From Pectobacterium aroidearum (lineage in GTDB: Bacteria; Pseudomonadota; Gammaproteobacteria; Enterobacterales; Enterobacteriaceae), in the NCBI RefSeq assembly GCF_041228105.1, contig NZ_CP166097.1:4774001-4838000 (forward strand): a stretch of 64,000 nucleotides of DNA, in the 5' to 3' direction. Below the pieces are notes generated by a model, which had not been told where the DNA came from, made no database searches, and saw only the letters and a program-made list of their open reading frames with translations. Position 1 is the stretch's first letter. The number at the start of each line of letters is the position of its first letter. Positions 30,639-40,848 of the stretch are shown here, in pieces. Position numbers and translations under genes: made by a program.

Positions 30639-30785
30639 GACGCTCTCCAGTTCTAGGTTGGCAGAAAGAATCCGCGCGTATTGAAAGTGTCTGATCAGCG
30701 TGTGATGACGCGAACCAGCCATGGTGAAACTATGTCGCTCGCGTGCCTAGTGCGGGCTCAAGGTTTTGAAGAATCCTGTGAAGGC

Positions 30786-31967
30786 TCATGAACTACGCCT
30801 TTGCAAAGTGGTTGCCAACAGCAATGGCAGAGCCAATAGAGCCATGACAAATAGCATCGTGAGCCGTAGGCCTATGTGCTCGCCGATGAAGCCGAGTAGC
30901 GGAGGGCCGACAAGAAAGGCCGTGTAGCCGATCGTGGCCAGAACCGCGATGCGCGCGGATGGATCATGTCCAACTGAGGCACCGGCTGACATCGCTACAG
31001 GAAAGCCCAGTGATGCACCGATTCCCCAAAGGAATACGCCGATACCTGCCACAGACAAGGTTGGGGCCAGAACTACTATTAGTATTCCGACTGCGCCGAT
31101 AAGCGCACTGGCGCGAATTACGTTGACGGGTCCGAAACGGCTCAGCACCCCGGTTCCCAAGAACCGTCCCAATGTCATCGTCGCAGCGAAAGCGACGAAC
31201 AGAAGCGAACCAATGGCTTCAGAGGTTTCGTGCGCGTCCACAATCAGCAGTGGTAGCCAGTCGTTGGCGGAGCCTTCGGCCAGCGCCACAGCCAGCACAA
31301 TTGCACCGATGAGGATGAGCTTCGGATCATCCTTGATGGTCGTGATGAAGCCTCGCTTATTTGCGGAATCAGTCACGCGTGCGCCGTGTGATCCGACCAC
31401 ACCGTAGGCGACATAGACCAGCATCGGACACAGCAGCGCACAGACGACGAGCATGTGCGAGGTAACGGACAAGCCTTTTGCAACCAGTAGCAGACCACAC
31501 ACGGCACCGAGCGTCGTACCCAGGCTGAAGCAGCCGTGTACCAGCGTCAGCACGGGTCGCCCCAGCCCACGTTCCACATGCGCCCCCAACACGTTGACGG
31601 CCACTTCGGCCTGGGCCATTCCAAAACCAACCAGGCCCAAGCCAAAGCCTGTCATCCAAGCCAAAGCGAGGTGAGTACCGCTCGACAGCACGATCAGGCC
31701 CGCCAGAGCGAGCGTCATGCCAGCGCAGACTGCACGATCTGCACCAATACGGGCCACGATGTTGCCGGCCAGCAGAATCCCGCCCATCGAGCCAAGCGAG
31801 AACCCGAAAAGGATCAGACCCATCTCTGCTGTGGATGCGCTCAGAGCGTCGCGGATAGAGGGCGTGCGCACGATCCAGGAGGCCATGACAAAGCCGAGCA
31901 CGAGGAAACATCCGAACAATGCCCGGCGCGTTTTGAGCAATCTTGCGTTTTCAGTATTCACATTCAT
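30786..31967 (-). CDS. Major facilitator superfamily transporter
   Basis: This is a complete 12-helix exporter of 393 residues. It begins MNVNTENARLLKTRRALFGC and ends ALLALPLLLATTLQRRSS, with the alternating hydrophobic segments of the MFS fold. It is only 18 bases downstream of the UvrA-like gene, so both probably form an operon. Substrate cannot be told; the pairing with a UvrA-like ABC protein suggests export of a toxic compound. Confidence 0.82.
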   Translation of the reverse strand: MNVNTENARLLKTRRALFGCFLVLGFVMASWIVRTPSIRDALSASTAEMGLILFGFSLGSMGGILLAGNIVARIGADRAVCAGMTLALAGLIVLSSGTHLALAWMTGFGLGLVGFGMAQAEVAVNVLGAHVERGLGRPVLTLVHGCFSLGTTLGAVCGLLLVAKGLSVTSHMLVVCALLCPMLVYVAYGVVGSHGARVTDSANKRGFITTIKDDPKLILIGAIVLAVALAEGSANDWLPLLIVDAHETSEAIGSLLFVAFAATMTLGRFLGTGVLSRFGPVNVIRASALIGAVGILIVVLAPTLSVAGIGVFLWGIGASLGFPVAMSAGASVGHDPSARIAVLATIGYTAFLVGPPLLGFIGEHIGLRLTMLFVMALLALPLLLATTLQRRSS

Positions 31968-31985
31968 TCTTGGTTGCAGGAGGCC

Positions 31986-34679
31986 TTAGGCCTTGCTGGT
32001 TGATCTGACGAAGCGAGCCGTTTGTTTGCCTACCAGTTCATTGGAGAGATAAGGCGCTGTCCGGCTTGCCTTTACGGCAGCCACTACCTCTGGAGGCCCA
32101 CTGACCACCACTCGGCCTCCCGAATTGCCAGCCCCTGGTCCCATGTCGATGACCCAATCACACGCCGCGACCACGCGCATGTCGTGCTCGACCACCACAA
32201 CTGTGTTGCCTGCCTGGACCAATCCATCGAGTTGCAGGAGCAAGCGATCGACATCCGCCGGGTGCAGTCCAGTGGTGGGCTCGTCCAGCACGTAAAGGGT
32301 GTTGCCATGCTGCAGCCGCTGCAACTCGGTGACGAGCTTGATGCGTTGCGCCTCACCCCCGCTCAACTCGGTCGCAGGCTGCCCCAGTCGCAGATAGCCC
32401 AGGCCGATGTCGTGCAACAGCATCAGTGGTCGCAGTACGGCAGGCTCATCCGAAAACACCTCGCAGGCATCCTTCACTGTGAGGTCAAGCACCTGCGCAA
32501 TCGTCAGATCCTTCCACTTGATCTCAAGCGTTGCCGGGTTGTAACGAGCACCGTGGCATTCCGGGCACGGTGCGTACACGCTCGGGAGGAACAGCAACTC
32601 CACGCTCACAAAGCCTTCGCCTTCGCACTTTGGGCATCGTCCCTGTGCGACGTTGAAGGAAAAACGCCCGGGCCCATAGCGGCGCCGCTGTGCTGCAGGT
32701 GTGGCCGCGAACAGCTTGCGTACGCCGTCGAACAAGCCGGTGTAAGTTGCCAGGTTGGACCGTGGCGTGCGGCCGATGGGCTTTTGATCAACCCGAACCA
32801 GTCGTTTGATACCGACCAATTCCGCCAAGCGGCCCGCCGTCACGACGCCCGCACTATTGCTGGCAGCACCCGGATCATCGTCTTGCAGGTCGCTGAAGGG
32901 TTGCGCGCTACTGGGCGAGCTATCGCCATCGTTGTGCTCGGCGTCAACCAAAGGCGTGCCGAGCTCCTGCGCTACAAGTTCGACCAGTGCATGACTGACC
33001 AGACTCGACTTCCCAGAACCAGAAATTCCGGTCACCGCCGTCAGACACCCTGTCGGAAACGCGGCGTCCACATCTTTAAGGTTATGGCGCACAACGCCTT
33101 CAAGGCGTAGCCACTCAAGGGCATCCCGGCGAACTTGAACCTTTCTGTCGCTCTTGGCCGGGAACAGGTAGCGCGCCGTTTTGGATCGACTAACTTTCGC
33201 TAGCCCAGCAGGAGGGCCGCTATAGAGAACTTCTCCTCCATGGGCGCCAGCGTCGGGTCCGACGTCTACCAACCAGTCCGCTTCGCCCATGGTGGCCAGA
33301 TCGTGCTCCACCACAAACAAGGAATTGCCAACTCTTTTGAGCCGATGCAGTGCAGCAATCAGTGCTTCGCCGTCTGCGGGGTGTAATCCTGCAGACGGTT
33401 CATCGAGTACGTACACGACTCCGAAAAGCTGTGATACCAGTTGCGTGGCCAGACGCAGGCGTTGCAGCTCGCCCGAGGACAGCGATGGCGTCGCGCGGTC
33501 GAGCGACAGATACCCAAGCCCGAGCTGTGTCATCGCGCTGATGCGCGAGGTAATTTCCTGGGCTAATCGCTGGGCAGCAAGCACCTGCTCCTGGGCATAT
33601 TCAGGTACGGGCTTTGTCGTCGATCCCGAGCGGCGTTTACCGCCAGCCGTGGTGGGAAGACCCGCATGAATGCTGGCTGCTGGGATCTCCTGTCCGAGCC
33701 TGCCTTCGGCCGCCGGAGTAAGGAGCACTGCCATCTCGTCGAGCGTCAACCGCCCGAGCTCAACGATGTCGACACCCGAGAAGGTGACCGTCAAAGCCTC
33801 AGGCTTGATGCGCTTTCCACCACAAACATGGCAGTCGCTACTGACCATGAATGCCGCGGCCCGCTCGCGCATACGCGCGCTCTTGCTGTGTGCGAAGGTG
33901 TGCAAGACATGCCGCTTCGCACTGCTGAATGTGCCCATGTAGCTTGGCGACAAACCAGTCTTTTGCGCGGCCTTGGCTTCCTCATGGCTGGCTCCGGCAT
34001 ACACCGGGACGGTAGGCTGCTCTTCAGTAAAAAGAATCCAGTCGCGCAATTTCTTGGGAAGCTTTCGCCATGGCACATCGACGTCGTGTCCCAGCATGAC
34101 GAGGATGTCCCGCAGATTCTGCCCACCCCACGCAGTGGGCCAGGCCGCTACAGCGCGCTCGCGAATCGTCAGGCCGTCATCCGGAACCATCGACTGTTCG
34201 GTAACTTCATAGACTTTGCCCATGCCGTGGCAATGCGGGCATGCACCTTCCGGTGTGTTGGGCGAAAAGTCTTCCGCATACAGCATGGGGTGCCCCACGG
34301 GATACCGGCCCGCACGGGAGTAAAGGAGCCGCACCAAATTGGAAATGCCGCTCAGACTCCCAATAGAGGACCGAGCGGTAGGTGTACCCCGACGCTGTTG
34401 CAGCGCCACGGCGGGTGGCAGACCGTCGATAGCGTCCACATCCGGCGTACCCGCTTGGTCGATCAGCCGACGTGCATAAGGCGCAACTGATTCCAAGTAG
34501 CGACGCTGCGACTCGGCATATAAGGTGCCGAAAGCCAGGGACGACTTGCCCGAACCCGAGATACCCGTGAAGACCACCAGCGAATCACGGGGAATCTCAA
34601 CGTCAATGTTCTTTAGGTTGTTTTCCCGTGCCCCGCGAATACTTACAAACCCGTGATTTTTAGATATTTCGTTCTTCAT
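31986..34679 (-). CDS. UvrA-like tandem ABC ATPase
   Basis: The 897-residue product is a UvrA homologue with two ABC ATPase halves. Walker A motifs GISGSGKSS lie at about residues 39-47 and 548-556. Signature motifs [15 protein letters not shown] and [15 protein letters not shown] and Walker B segments [13 protein letters not shown] and [13 protein letters not shown] are intact. Zinc-type cysteine pairs are present (CPHCHG, CHVCGG, CPKCEG, CPECHG). It is a little shorter than housekeeping UvrA (about 940) and diverges from it, like the UvrA2/DrrC class linked to drug tolerance in some bacteria. Being on a mobile element next to an exporter supports a protective role rather than general excision repair, but this is inference. 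Confidence 0.85.
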   Translation of the reverse strand: MKNEISKNHGFVSIRGARENNLKNIDVEIPRDSLVVFTGISGSGKSSLAFGTLYAESQRRYLESVAPYARRLIDQAGTPDVDAIDGLPPAVALQQRRGTPTARSSIGSLSGISNLVRLLYSRAGRYPVGHPMLYAEDFSPNTPEGACPHCHGMGKVYEVTEQSMVPDDGLTIRERAVAAWPTAWGGQNLRDILVMLGHDVDVPWRKLPKKLRDWILFTEEQPTVPVYAGASHEEAKAAQKTGLSPSYMGTFSSAKRHVLHTFAHSKSARMRERAAAFMVSSDCHVCGGKRIKPEALTVTFSGVDIVELGRLTLDEMAVLLTPAAEGRLGQEIPAASIHAGLPTTAGGKRRSGSTTKPVPEYAQEQVLAAQRLAQEITSRISAMTQLGLGYLSLDRATPSLSSGELQRLRLATQLVSQLFGVVYVLDEPSAGLHPADGEALIAALHRLKRVGNSLFVVEHDLATMGEADWLVDVGPDAGAHGGEVLYSGPPAGLAKVSRSKTARYLFPAKSDRKVQVRRDALEWLRLEGVVRHNLKDVDAAFPTGCLTAVTGISGSGKSSLVSHALVELVAQELGTPLVDAEHNDGDSSPSSAQPFSDLQDDDPGAASNSAGVVTAGRLAELVGIKRLVRVDQKPIGRTPRSNLATYTGLFDGVRKLFAATPAAQRRRYGPGRFSFNVAQGRCPKCEGEGFVSVELLFLPSVYAPCPECHGARYNPATLEIKWKDLTIAQVLDLTVKDACEVFSDEPAVLRPLMLLHDIGLGYLRLGQPATELSGGEAQRIKLVTELQRLQHGNTLYVLDEPTTGLHPADVDRLLLQLDGLVQAGNTVVVVEHDMRVVAACDWVIDMGPGAGNSGGRVVVSGPPEVVAAVKASRTAPYLSNELVGKQTARFVRSTSKA

Positions 34680-35017
34680 AATGTCGACTGATATCGTGGT
34701 TTCTTCCGAATTTGCAGGAGCGCAAAATGCTGTGCCCCCGCAATGATTCCGTTGCCTCCGTATTGCGTTGCTACACCCATTGAGGCCACAGCATCCACAT
34801 CACAGCATTTGCATACGTTGGATTCGGACGACTTGCCACAGGTGCGTTCTCCGTTTTCCCTAAAGTCCGGGCAACGCCGCACTGCGCTTACGCTGCCCAA
34901 GACGAATCAGTTGCTCCCAGCAGCCGTAACAATATCAACCGAGCTATAAGCCAGTACCAGCCTCAGTTCTAATTTTTAGCTGGTTTCTGACTGTATACAT
35001 GACTAAGCAATAAAGGA
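34680..35017. other. Gene-free gap between the UvrA-like and MFS genes
   Basis: These 338 bases have a mixed composition and no frame with a convincing ribosome-binding site or family pattern. They should hold the promoter of the leftward UvrA-MFS operon. I saw no repeat or terminator with good structure. Confidence 0.4.
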
Positions 35018-36202
35018 TCAGCATTCCGCTAAATGATCAGCTCGCTTTCTTCTATCGAGAAAGCCCGCCCATACTGTCAGAGCGAATGCCAAAAATACGA
35101 ATATTGCAGCGATCAAAGGTGTGGATGTCAAACTTCCCCTTGCCACGATCATCCCCCCGATAGAAGCGCCTCCGGCGATCCCCAAATTGAATGCCGCGAT
35201 ATTCAGCCCGGAAGCGACATCCACGGCAGACGGCACATAACGCTCGGCTTGTTTAACGGCATAAAACTGAAGACCAGGAACGTTTCCGAAGGCGACTGCA
35301 CCCCATATCAGAACGGTGATGAGCATCATCCATTTGCTTGATGCAGTGAATGCCAATGCGATAAGGACAACTGTCAATGCCAAGAATATCGAACGAAGCG
35401 CGGGCACAGCACCGTAGCGATCTACAAGCTTTCCACCATACAGATTTCCAACTGCAACAGACACGCCATACAAAAGCATCACGCCACTCACTGCTGCTGC
35501 CGAGAAGCCCGTGATTTCTTCAAGAATTGGCGCGAGGTAGGTAAAGGCTACGAAAGACCCACCGTAGCCAATAGCGGTAATTGCATAGGCCAGTATCAGG
35601 CGTGGGTGCGTTAGCACGCTGGCAAGTTGCCGCAATGTTGCAGGCTTGCTACTGGGGATGTTGCTAGGAACGAACAAAAGTGTTCCCAATATTGCGATTG
35701 CTCCCAAAGTAGCCACAACGAGGAAGGTCGAGCGCCAACCAAAAATCTGCCCAATAAAGGTTCCAATCGGCACACCAGTGACAAGTGCTACGGTCAGCCC
35801 TGTAAACATTATCGCAATAGCGCTGGCGGCTTTTTCCTTTGGAACAAGCCCTGCGGCAATGATGGTCGCGATTGAGTAAAAGACTCCGTGAGCTAGTCCT
35901 GTTAACACCCGAGCTGCGACTAGTGTCTCAAAACTCGGTGATGCCCATGCCAATATGTTGCTCGCAGTGAAAATCGCCATCAATGAGATAAGCAGAATCT
36001 TCCGGTGGACTTTCCCCGTGGCCGCGGTAAGCAAAGGGGCGCCGACCGCGACGCCCATTGCATAAAGGCTGACGAGCAGGCCTGCGGATGGCAGGCTAAC
36101 GCCCAGGTCCGTTGCTACGATTGGAATCAATCCCACAATGACAAATTCGGCAGTGCCGATTGCAAAAGAACATATCGTTAGGGCAAACAATGCAATTGGC
36201 AT
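35018..36202 (-). CDS. MFS transporter, DHA1/AraJ-like
   Basis: The 394-residue product is a 12-helix drug:H+ antiporter-1 type exporter. The start MPIALFALTICSFAIGTAEF, followed by VIVGLIPIVATDLGVS and the loop GAPLLTAATGKVHRKILL, are typical for the AraJ/YdhP group. Base composition is lower in GC than the element core, so this gene was likely acquired separately. It runs in the same direction as the azoreductase gene but with a gap of 317 bases (36203-36519) in which I see no gene. Confidence 0.85.
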   Translation of the reverse strand: MPIALFALTICSFAIGTAEFVIVGLIPIVATDLGVSLPSAGLLVSLYAMGVAVGAPLLTAATGKVHRKILLISLMAIFTASNILAWASPSFETLVAARVLTGLAHGVFYSIATIIAAGLVPKEKAASAIAIMFTGLTVALVTGVPIGTFIGQIFGWRSTFLVVATLGAIAILGTLLFVPSNIPSSKPATLRQLASVLTHPRLILAYAITAIGYGGSFVAFTYLAPILEEITGFSAAAVSGVMLLYGVSVAVGNLYGGKLVDRYGAVPALRSIFLALTVVLIALAFTASSKWMMLITVLIWGAVAFGNVPGLQFYAVKQAERYVPSAVDVASGLNIAAFNLGIAGGASIGGMIVARGSLTSTPLIAAIFVFLAFALTVWAGFLDRRKRADHLAEC

Positions 36203-36519
36203 CAGATCCTCTTAAATCATCAAAGAAAAAGCTCCCTGCAAAACCAAGGAAGTGGACTTTCCTAAGTCAACCCTGTCACCATGCTCGCACTGAGGGGCAC
36301 CCAGGAAACAATTTGGGTTTTTTGAATAGGCCGCCTCAATTACCGAAAATGTGATGGCAGCCAAATCGAGCCTTACGCTAGTGGTTTTAGTCAACCGGCG
36401 TTTCCAAGCGCTAACAGAATTAAAAACGAAAATATGGGGACTAGACACTCACTGTTAGAAAGTAGTGTATAGCTCCGTTCGTGGATCAGTGACCGCCGAA
36501 AGTTCCAATATGCCAGTGC
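36203..36519. other. Gene-free gap, MFS / azoreductase
   Basis: About 317 AT-richer bases lie here. An open frame on the minus strand (36212-36448) shows no known pattern and no clear ribosome-binding site. The gap may carry the MFS promoter or the decayed remnant of a regulator gene. Confidence 0.35.
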
Positions 36520-37224
36520 TTACTTTTTGGAATTAAGGCTTTCCTGAGTATTAGCCCAGCCGGCCAGATTCTCGACCAGGTTATCAACAGCCAACTCGGC
36601 CTTCTCAATAGACTCGACGACTCGCGCATCCCTAAACTCATCGAACTCGATAGCGATCGAATCGAAGTCCTTGATTCCGATATAGCGCAGAGCGGCCATT
36701 ACGCCACCCTCGACATGGTTGTCAGCAGACAGACGTCCCCCTGCGTCGTAGCCATAGTCTCCGCGCGAACTCAGGAGTACAGCCCGACGACCTTGGTCGG
36801 CCAAGAGCGGCCAATACGGTACTTCACCACGAGCCAGATCAAAACCGAATGTACGACCCACGCGGATGAGGTTATCGAGCCAGGCTTTCACCTGCGTTGG
36901 CACGCCAAAGTTGTACATGGGCACACCGAGCACTATCAAATCGCTTCGCAGAAGTTCGTCAATCAATGCGTCGCTCTCAGCAAGTCGCTCAACCATCCAA
37001 GGCTCTCGCTGCTCAGCTGGTGTAAATGCGGCATGAATCCACGCCGCGTCAACTTGGGCCGGAGGAGCTTTTCCAAGATCTCGGTAAACGACAGAATCTT
37101 GGGGCCGGATGCCCTGCCATTTAGACACGAAGCGCGACGTCAACCGCCTGGTATGCGAGCCGTGAGCTTGCTCAGCGGAGGAGCCAGGGCGGGCGCTTCC
37201 ATCCAGGTAAAGAACATTAAGCAT
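36520..37224 (-). CDS. FMN-dependent NADH-azoreductase (AzoR-like)
   Basis: The 234-residue product belongs to the flavodoxin-like azoreductase/quinone reductase family. The FMN-binding start is MLNVLYLDGSARPGSSAEQA, with the conserved segments DLIVLGVPMYNFGVPTQVKAWLDN read as two blocks and the SRGDYGYDAGGR loop. It would reduce quinones or azo compounds with NADH by two electrons in the cytoplasm. It is slightly longer than E. coli AzoR (201). The LysR gene diverges from it 112 bases away and is its likely regulator. Confidence 0.85.
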   Translation of the reverse strand: MLNVLYLDGSARPGSSAEQAHGSHTRRLTSRFVSKWQGIRPQDSVVYRDLGKAPPAQVDAAWIHAAFTPAEQREPWMVERLAESDALIDELLRSDLIVLGVPMYNFGVPTQVKAWLDNLIRVGRTFGFDLARGEVPYWPLLADQGRRAVLLSSRGDYGYDAGGRLSADNHVEGGVMAALRYIGIKDFDSIAIEFDEFRDARVVESIEKAELAVDNLVENLAGWANTQESLNSKK

Positions 37225-37336
37225 AATTCATCTATCCTTCTCAAATGTAGGCATGGAACTGCCGATAAGCGTATGATCTACGGGAGTAGACTTCACGACA
37301 AACGATCTTTTCTCAGTCGATAGGTGAGATAACTTC
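37225..37336. promoter_or_regulatory. Divergent promoter region, azoreductase / LysR
   Basis: The 112-base gap between the divergent azoreductase and LysR genes is the expected place for LysR-type binding and both promoters. I do not define a particular T-N11-A box with confidence. Confidence 0.5.
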
Positions 37337-38260
37337 ATGCATCAGCACATCCTCGGGAACATACCTCTTAGCGCGCTACGCGCTTTTGAGGCAGCGGCAC
37401 GCCTGCAGAGCTTCAAGGAAGCTGCTACAGAGTTGTCAATCACTCCAACAGCGGTAAGTCATCGCATCAAACAGTTAGAGGATGCTCTTGATATCCGGTT
37501 ATTCGCGCGTGAGGTACGCAGCGTCAGCCTCTCCGATGCTGGCCAACTTTTGTATCCTGCTGTCCACACAGCGTTTACCGGCATTGTGGGTGCGATCGAA
37601 GAACTGCAACGTCGAGACCGCAGGCCATCCGTTACATTAAGCACAACCTGCGGTTTTGCCGCTCGTTGGCTTTTACCTCGTCTGCCTGCCCTCGCGGCGG
37701 CTATTCCTAACGTCGATTTGCACCTACATTCTTCTGATTCGCCAGTTCAAATTAAAGCCGGCAGTGCAGACCTTGCTATTAGATTTTGCACACCACCCGA
37801 TTCAAGTGTTGAAAGCGAGGTATTGCTTCCTGGCAGATATGTGCCAGTTTGCGCTCCCTCACTTAATGCCGAAAATCGCGACGATTTCTCCAATATTGCG
37901 AGATTGCGTTTCCGTTCGAGTAAAAATGACGACTGCATTCCGGATTGGCCGCAATGGCTAGCCACTTCAACCATGGATGGAAAGCCGTCTGGACCAGAAA
38001 TCGGCTTTTCTGACGAAGCACATACCATTCAAGCCGCAATTGCCGGTCAAGGAGTTGCACTTTCAAGTGTTGCCCTTGTTGCGGATGCTCTCGACGAAGG
38101 ATTGCTTCGCGTGCCTTTCGGCCCGGCAGTGGATGGTCGTGATTTCTATCTGCTCTCAGCCTTAGGTTCTTGTGAACATCCCGCCGTCGTGATGGTCAAA
38201 AATTGGCTTAGGGAAGAAGCGCGATTATTCGTGGCCAAACATTCGAATTATTTTTCATAG
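37337..38260 (+). CDS. LysR-family regulator, GcvA-like
   Basis: The 307-residue product is a LysR-type regulator of the GcvA subgroup, with the winged helix in residues about 10-68 (SALRAFEAAARLQSFKEAAT, then ELSITPTAVSHRIKQLEDAL) and an effector domain that starts with RRPSVTLSTTCGFAARWLLPR. It probably controls the divergent azoreductase gene and perhaps the MFS exporter. Its GC content is lower than that of the element core. Confidence 0.85.
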   Translation: MHQHILGNIPLSALRAFEAAARLQSFKEAATELSITPTAVSHRIKQLEDALDIRLFAREVRSVSLSDAGQLLYPAVHTAFTGIVGAIEELQRRDRRPSVTLSTTCGFAARWLLPRLPALAAAIPNVDLHLHSSDSPVQIKAGSADLAIRFCTPPDSSVESEVLLPGRYVPVCAPSLNAENRDDFSNIARLRFRSSKNDDCIPDWPQWLATSTMDGKPSGPEIGFSDEAHTIQAAIAGQGVALSSVALVADALDEGLLRVPFGPAVDGRDFYLLSALGSCEHPAVVMVKNWLREEARLFVAKHSNYFS

Positions 38261-38411
38261 GATGCCCCTAAGACTAGAGATTAAATCTGTCAGCTCAAAA
38301 ATAGTTCTGCTCATAGCTCGCGTCATGTGTACAAGGCGGTTATCAATTCATCTCCAATGATGGTGTCTTGCTCGCCAAAAGAATTATTTCGTGGTGCCTA
38401 CTCTATCCAAT

Positions 38412-40400
38412 TCACAGGCCGCGTTGTTTTCTGAAATCCCACGCGACCCCGTTCCCATGCACTGTCGCAGCAATCTGCTGCCCTAGCCGCTGTTCGATTA
38501 CTGGCCGCCACGGCACTAGACTGAATTCCTTGCCATGGTCCAGGAGCGCGTAGCGGCCACTCACAAGCATCAAGGAGCGCCGGTAGATGCCGACCACCCT
38601 TTGCCCATCCGCAATCGGACGATGCTCCAGGCCGGTTGCAATGGCAATTCCTTCGGCAGCTTGCGCGATCTCCCGATTGCGCAGCGTGCCCAGCAGGTTG
38701 CGTGCGAGGATGACACGCTGCCCACGCCGCTGCGCCAGTCCCTGTTCTTCGAGGAAGTCGATGCGCTGCTGCAAGGCCTGCTTGGCGTCACCGCCAAAGC
38801 CGAGGTCGCCCATCCCACGGCCGCCGCCGATCAGTTGCTGGTCCAGCCAGGTGGCCCCAATCACGCGGGCCTGACGCTCAATTGCAAGATGCGATTTCAG
38901 TTGCACCGCCACGTCGCCCAGCCGCTGCGCGTCGTACTGGCGGCCACGCTCGGCCAGGTCGTCCGGCACCTTCCAGAGTCCATCGGCCACGCGCTCCACG
39001 ATGCCGGCGCGGCGCAGGGCCTCCAGCCGGCGGACATGGGCAGCGACAACCTCCTGCGGATCGCGTCCGGCCTTGGCCCGGCCCTGTTCGATGGCCAGGT
39101 GATGGTCGGCGCGGTACAGGCCATCGCTCGCCAGCGCGGCGATGTTCTTGTCGGCCGCGCGTATGTTGGCCGAATCCTTCACTTCCACCACCGCGCCGGT
39201 GGGATAGTTCGCCAGCTCGTCGCGGGCGTTCAGTGCGACGTAGTGGGCCTTGCCATCCACACCGTCGATGACCAGATAGCCACGGTCGTGCAGCTCGTCG
39301 GCCAGCCCCTTCGCAGCCACGCGGCCGAGGATGCTGCGGCCACCTCCATCATCATTCTGGCTCGGCTCGAACACTGCCAGCTCGCGCTGCTGGCCGCTCA
39401 TGGCGCGCTGCATAGTGCGGATGATGTCGCCACGCTCGCCCAAGGCGCGCAAGGTCTTCTCAGCATCGGCATGGACGGCCCAGATGCCGGGCTGCATTTC
39501 GTCGGCCAGGCCCAGCCGTTGTAAGCGTTGCAGCCGGCCGATCAGCAACAGACGCTGGCGTTGCAGCACCGGTGCGTTGAACTGTTCGATCTGCACTCGG
39601 CCATCGTCGCCGGCTTCGCGTTGCAGGGTGCGATCCAGGTTCGTCCACCGCTCCTGTTCCACCTCGCGCCCCAACGTCTGCTGGATCTCCAGTTCGGTGC
39701 GCGGCCCCAGCCATTCGGTCGCCAGTTCGGCGGCCCGGTGGCGGAAGCCGTGGGCGATGTAGTCGCCGGCGATGATGAGGTCTTTGCCGGTGTCGTCGCG
39801 CCCGCGCACGATCAGATGGGTGTGCGGGTTGTCGGTGTTCCAGTGATCGACCGCCACCCAATCCAGCCGCGTGCCCAGGTCGGCTTCCATGCGGTTCACC
39901 AGATGCCGGGTATAGGTGCGCAGGTCGTCCAGTTCCGCGCCGTCTTCCGGGGAAACGATGAAGCGGAAATGGTGCCGGTCGTCCTGGCAGCGTTCCTTGA
40001 AGGCATCAAGGTCGGCTTCATCGGCCTGCGGCCCGTAGGCCCGGCCCGGTTCGCCATCGCGGCCCGCGCCATCGCGCTCGATATAGCGCAGATGTTTCGC
40101 CAGCGACTGTGGGCTGGCGTTGCGCTGATTGACCAGCAGCGTCTTGATAGTCACGCGCCGCGACATGGGGGTCAGCTTCGCGCCTGCGAAGCGCGCCGCC
40201 GTATGGCCGCGCCCCAAGCGCGAGCCGGGCCGCTGGCCTTGGCCGCCGGACGCGGCGGAATGGCGCACCGCCGACTTCCCGCCGCTGGCCTTGCCCGACT
40301 GCTTGAGCACCTTGGAAACGAAGCTCTGGCCTTGGCCGTTGCCCCGGTTCTTCGGGGCGCTCGGGCGCACCCGGAAATCGTCGTCGCGGCGGTCGGTCAT
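38412..40400 (-). CDS. rlxS: Relaxase of the DUF3363 family (RlxS type)
   Basis: The relaxase nicks oriT and leads the transferred strand. With the start at 40400 (MTDRRDDDFRVRPSAPKNRG) the product has 662 residues. The N-terminal relaxase domain includes LAKHLRYIERDG, a likely site of the nucleophilic tyrosine, and the metal-binding histidines DNPHTHLIVRG near residue 190-200. The rest is the DUF3363 region. The frame continues to 40883, but that part is a low-complexity reading of the traF-side sequence and lacks a family pattern. I did not locate the nick site. Confidence 0.9.
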   Translation of the reverse strand: MTDRRDDDFRVRPSAPKNRGNGQGQSFVSKVLKQSGKASGGKSAVRHSAASGGQGQRPGSRLGRGHTAARFAGAKLTPMSRRVTIKTLLVNQRNASPQSLAKHLRYIERDGAGRDGEPGRAYGPQADEADLDAFKERCQDDRHHFRFIVSPEDGAELDDLRTYTRHLVNRMEADLGTRLDWVAVDHWNTDNPHTHLIVRGRDDTGKDLIIAGDYIAHGFRHRAAELATEWLGPRTELEIQQTLGREVEQERWTNLDRTLQREAGDDGRVQIEQFNAPVLQRQRLLLIGRLQRLQRLGLADEMQPGIWAVHADAEKTLRALGERGDIIRTMQRAMSGQQRELAVFEPSQNDDGGGRSILGRVAAKGLADELHDRGYLVIDGVDGKAHYVALNARDELANYPTGAVVEVKDSANIRAADKNIAALASDGLYRADHHLAIEQGRAKAGRDPQEVVAAHVRRLEALRRAGIVERVADGLWKVPDDLAERGRQYDAQRLGDVAVQLKSHLAIERQARVIGATWLDQQLIGGGRGMGDLGFGGDAKQALQQRIDFLEEQGLAQRRGQRVILARNLLGTLRNREIAQAAEGIAIATGLEHRPIADGQRVVGIYRRSLMLVSGRYALLDHGKEFSLVPWRPVIEQRLGQQIAATVHGNGVAWDFRKQRGL

Positions 40401-40848
40401 GGCTGTGCTCGCTGCAAGCTCTGGCGTGTCCTGGCGTGCGAAGCACGCGGACATGCCTGCATTGGCGCGACCCTCGCGCCGAACGCGGCACGACGGCGAA
40501 GCCGCACCGTGCCGCGCCACCCCCATGTGCAGACAGGCTTTCGATGCGGCCCGGTGCCGCGTCCTTTTGTCTTGCCTTCCGCCTTTGCCCCTCGCTGTCG
40601 CTCCGGGCGTCGGCGGCCCGGCGGCGCTGCGCTGCTTGCAGCCAGCCCGCCGGCGAACGCGCCGATGGCCGCAGGCCAGGCACGTTCGAGGCAAGATGCC
40701 TGCACACTGGACGGCTGCGCCGGATACAGCGCGAAGTGCGACGCGGATGCACCCGCACTGCACGCGCGACGACACGGCGACGAACAGCAGGACGACACGC
40801 CCGATGGCACGATGAGATGCACGGCAACGTGCAGCGAATCGGCGGCCA

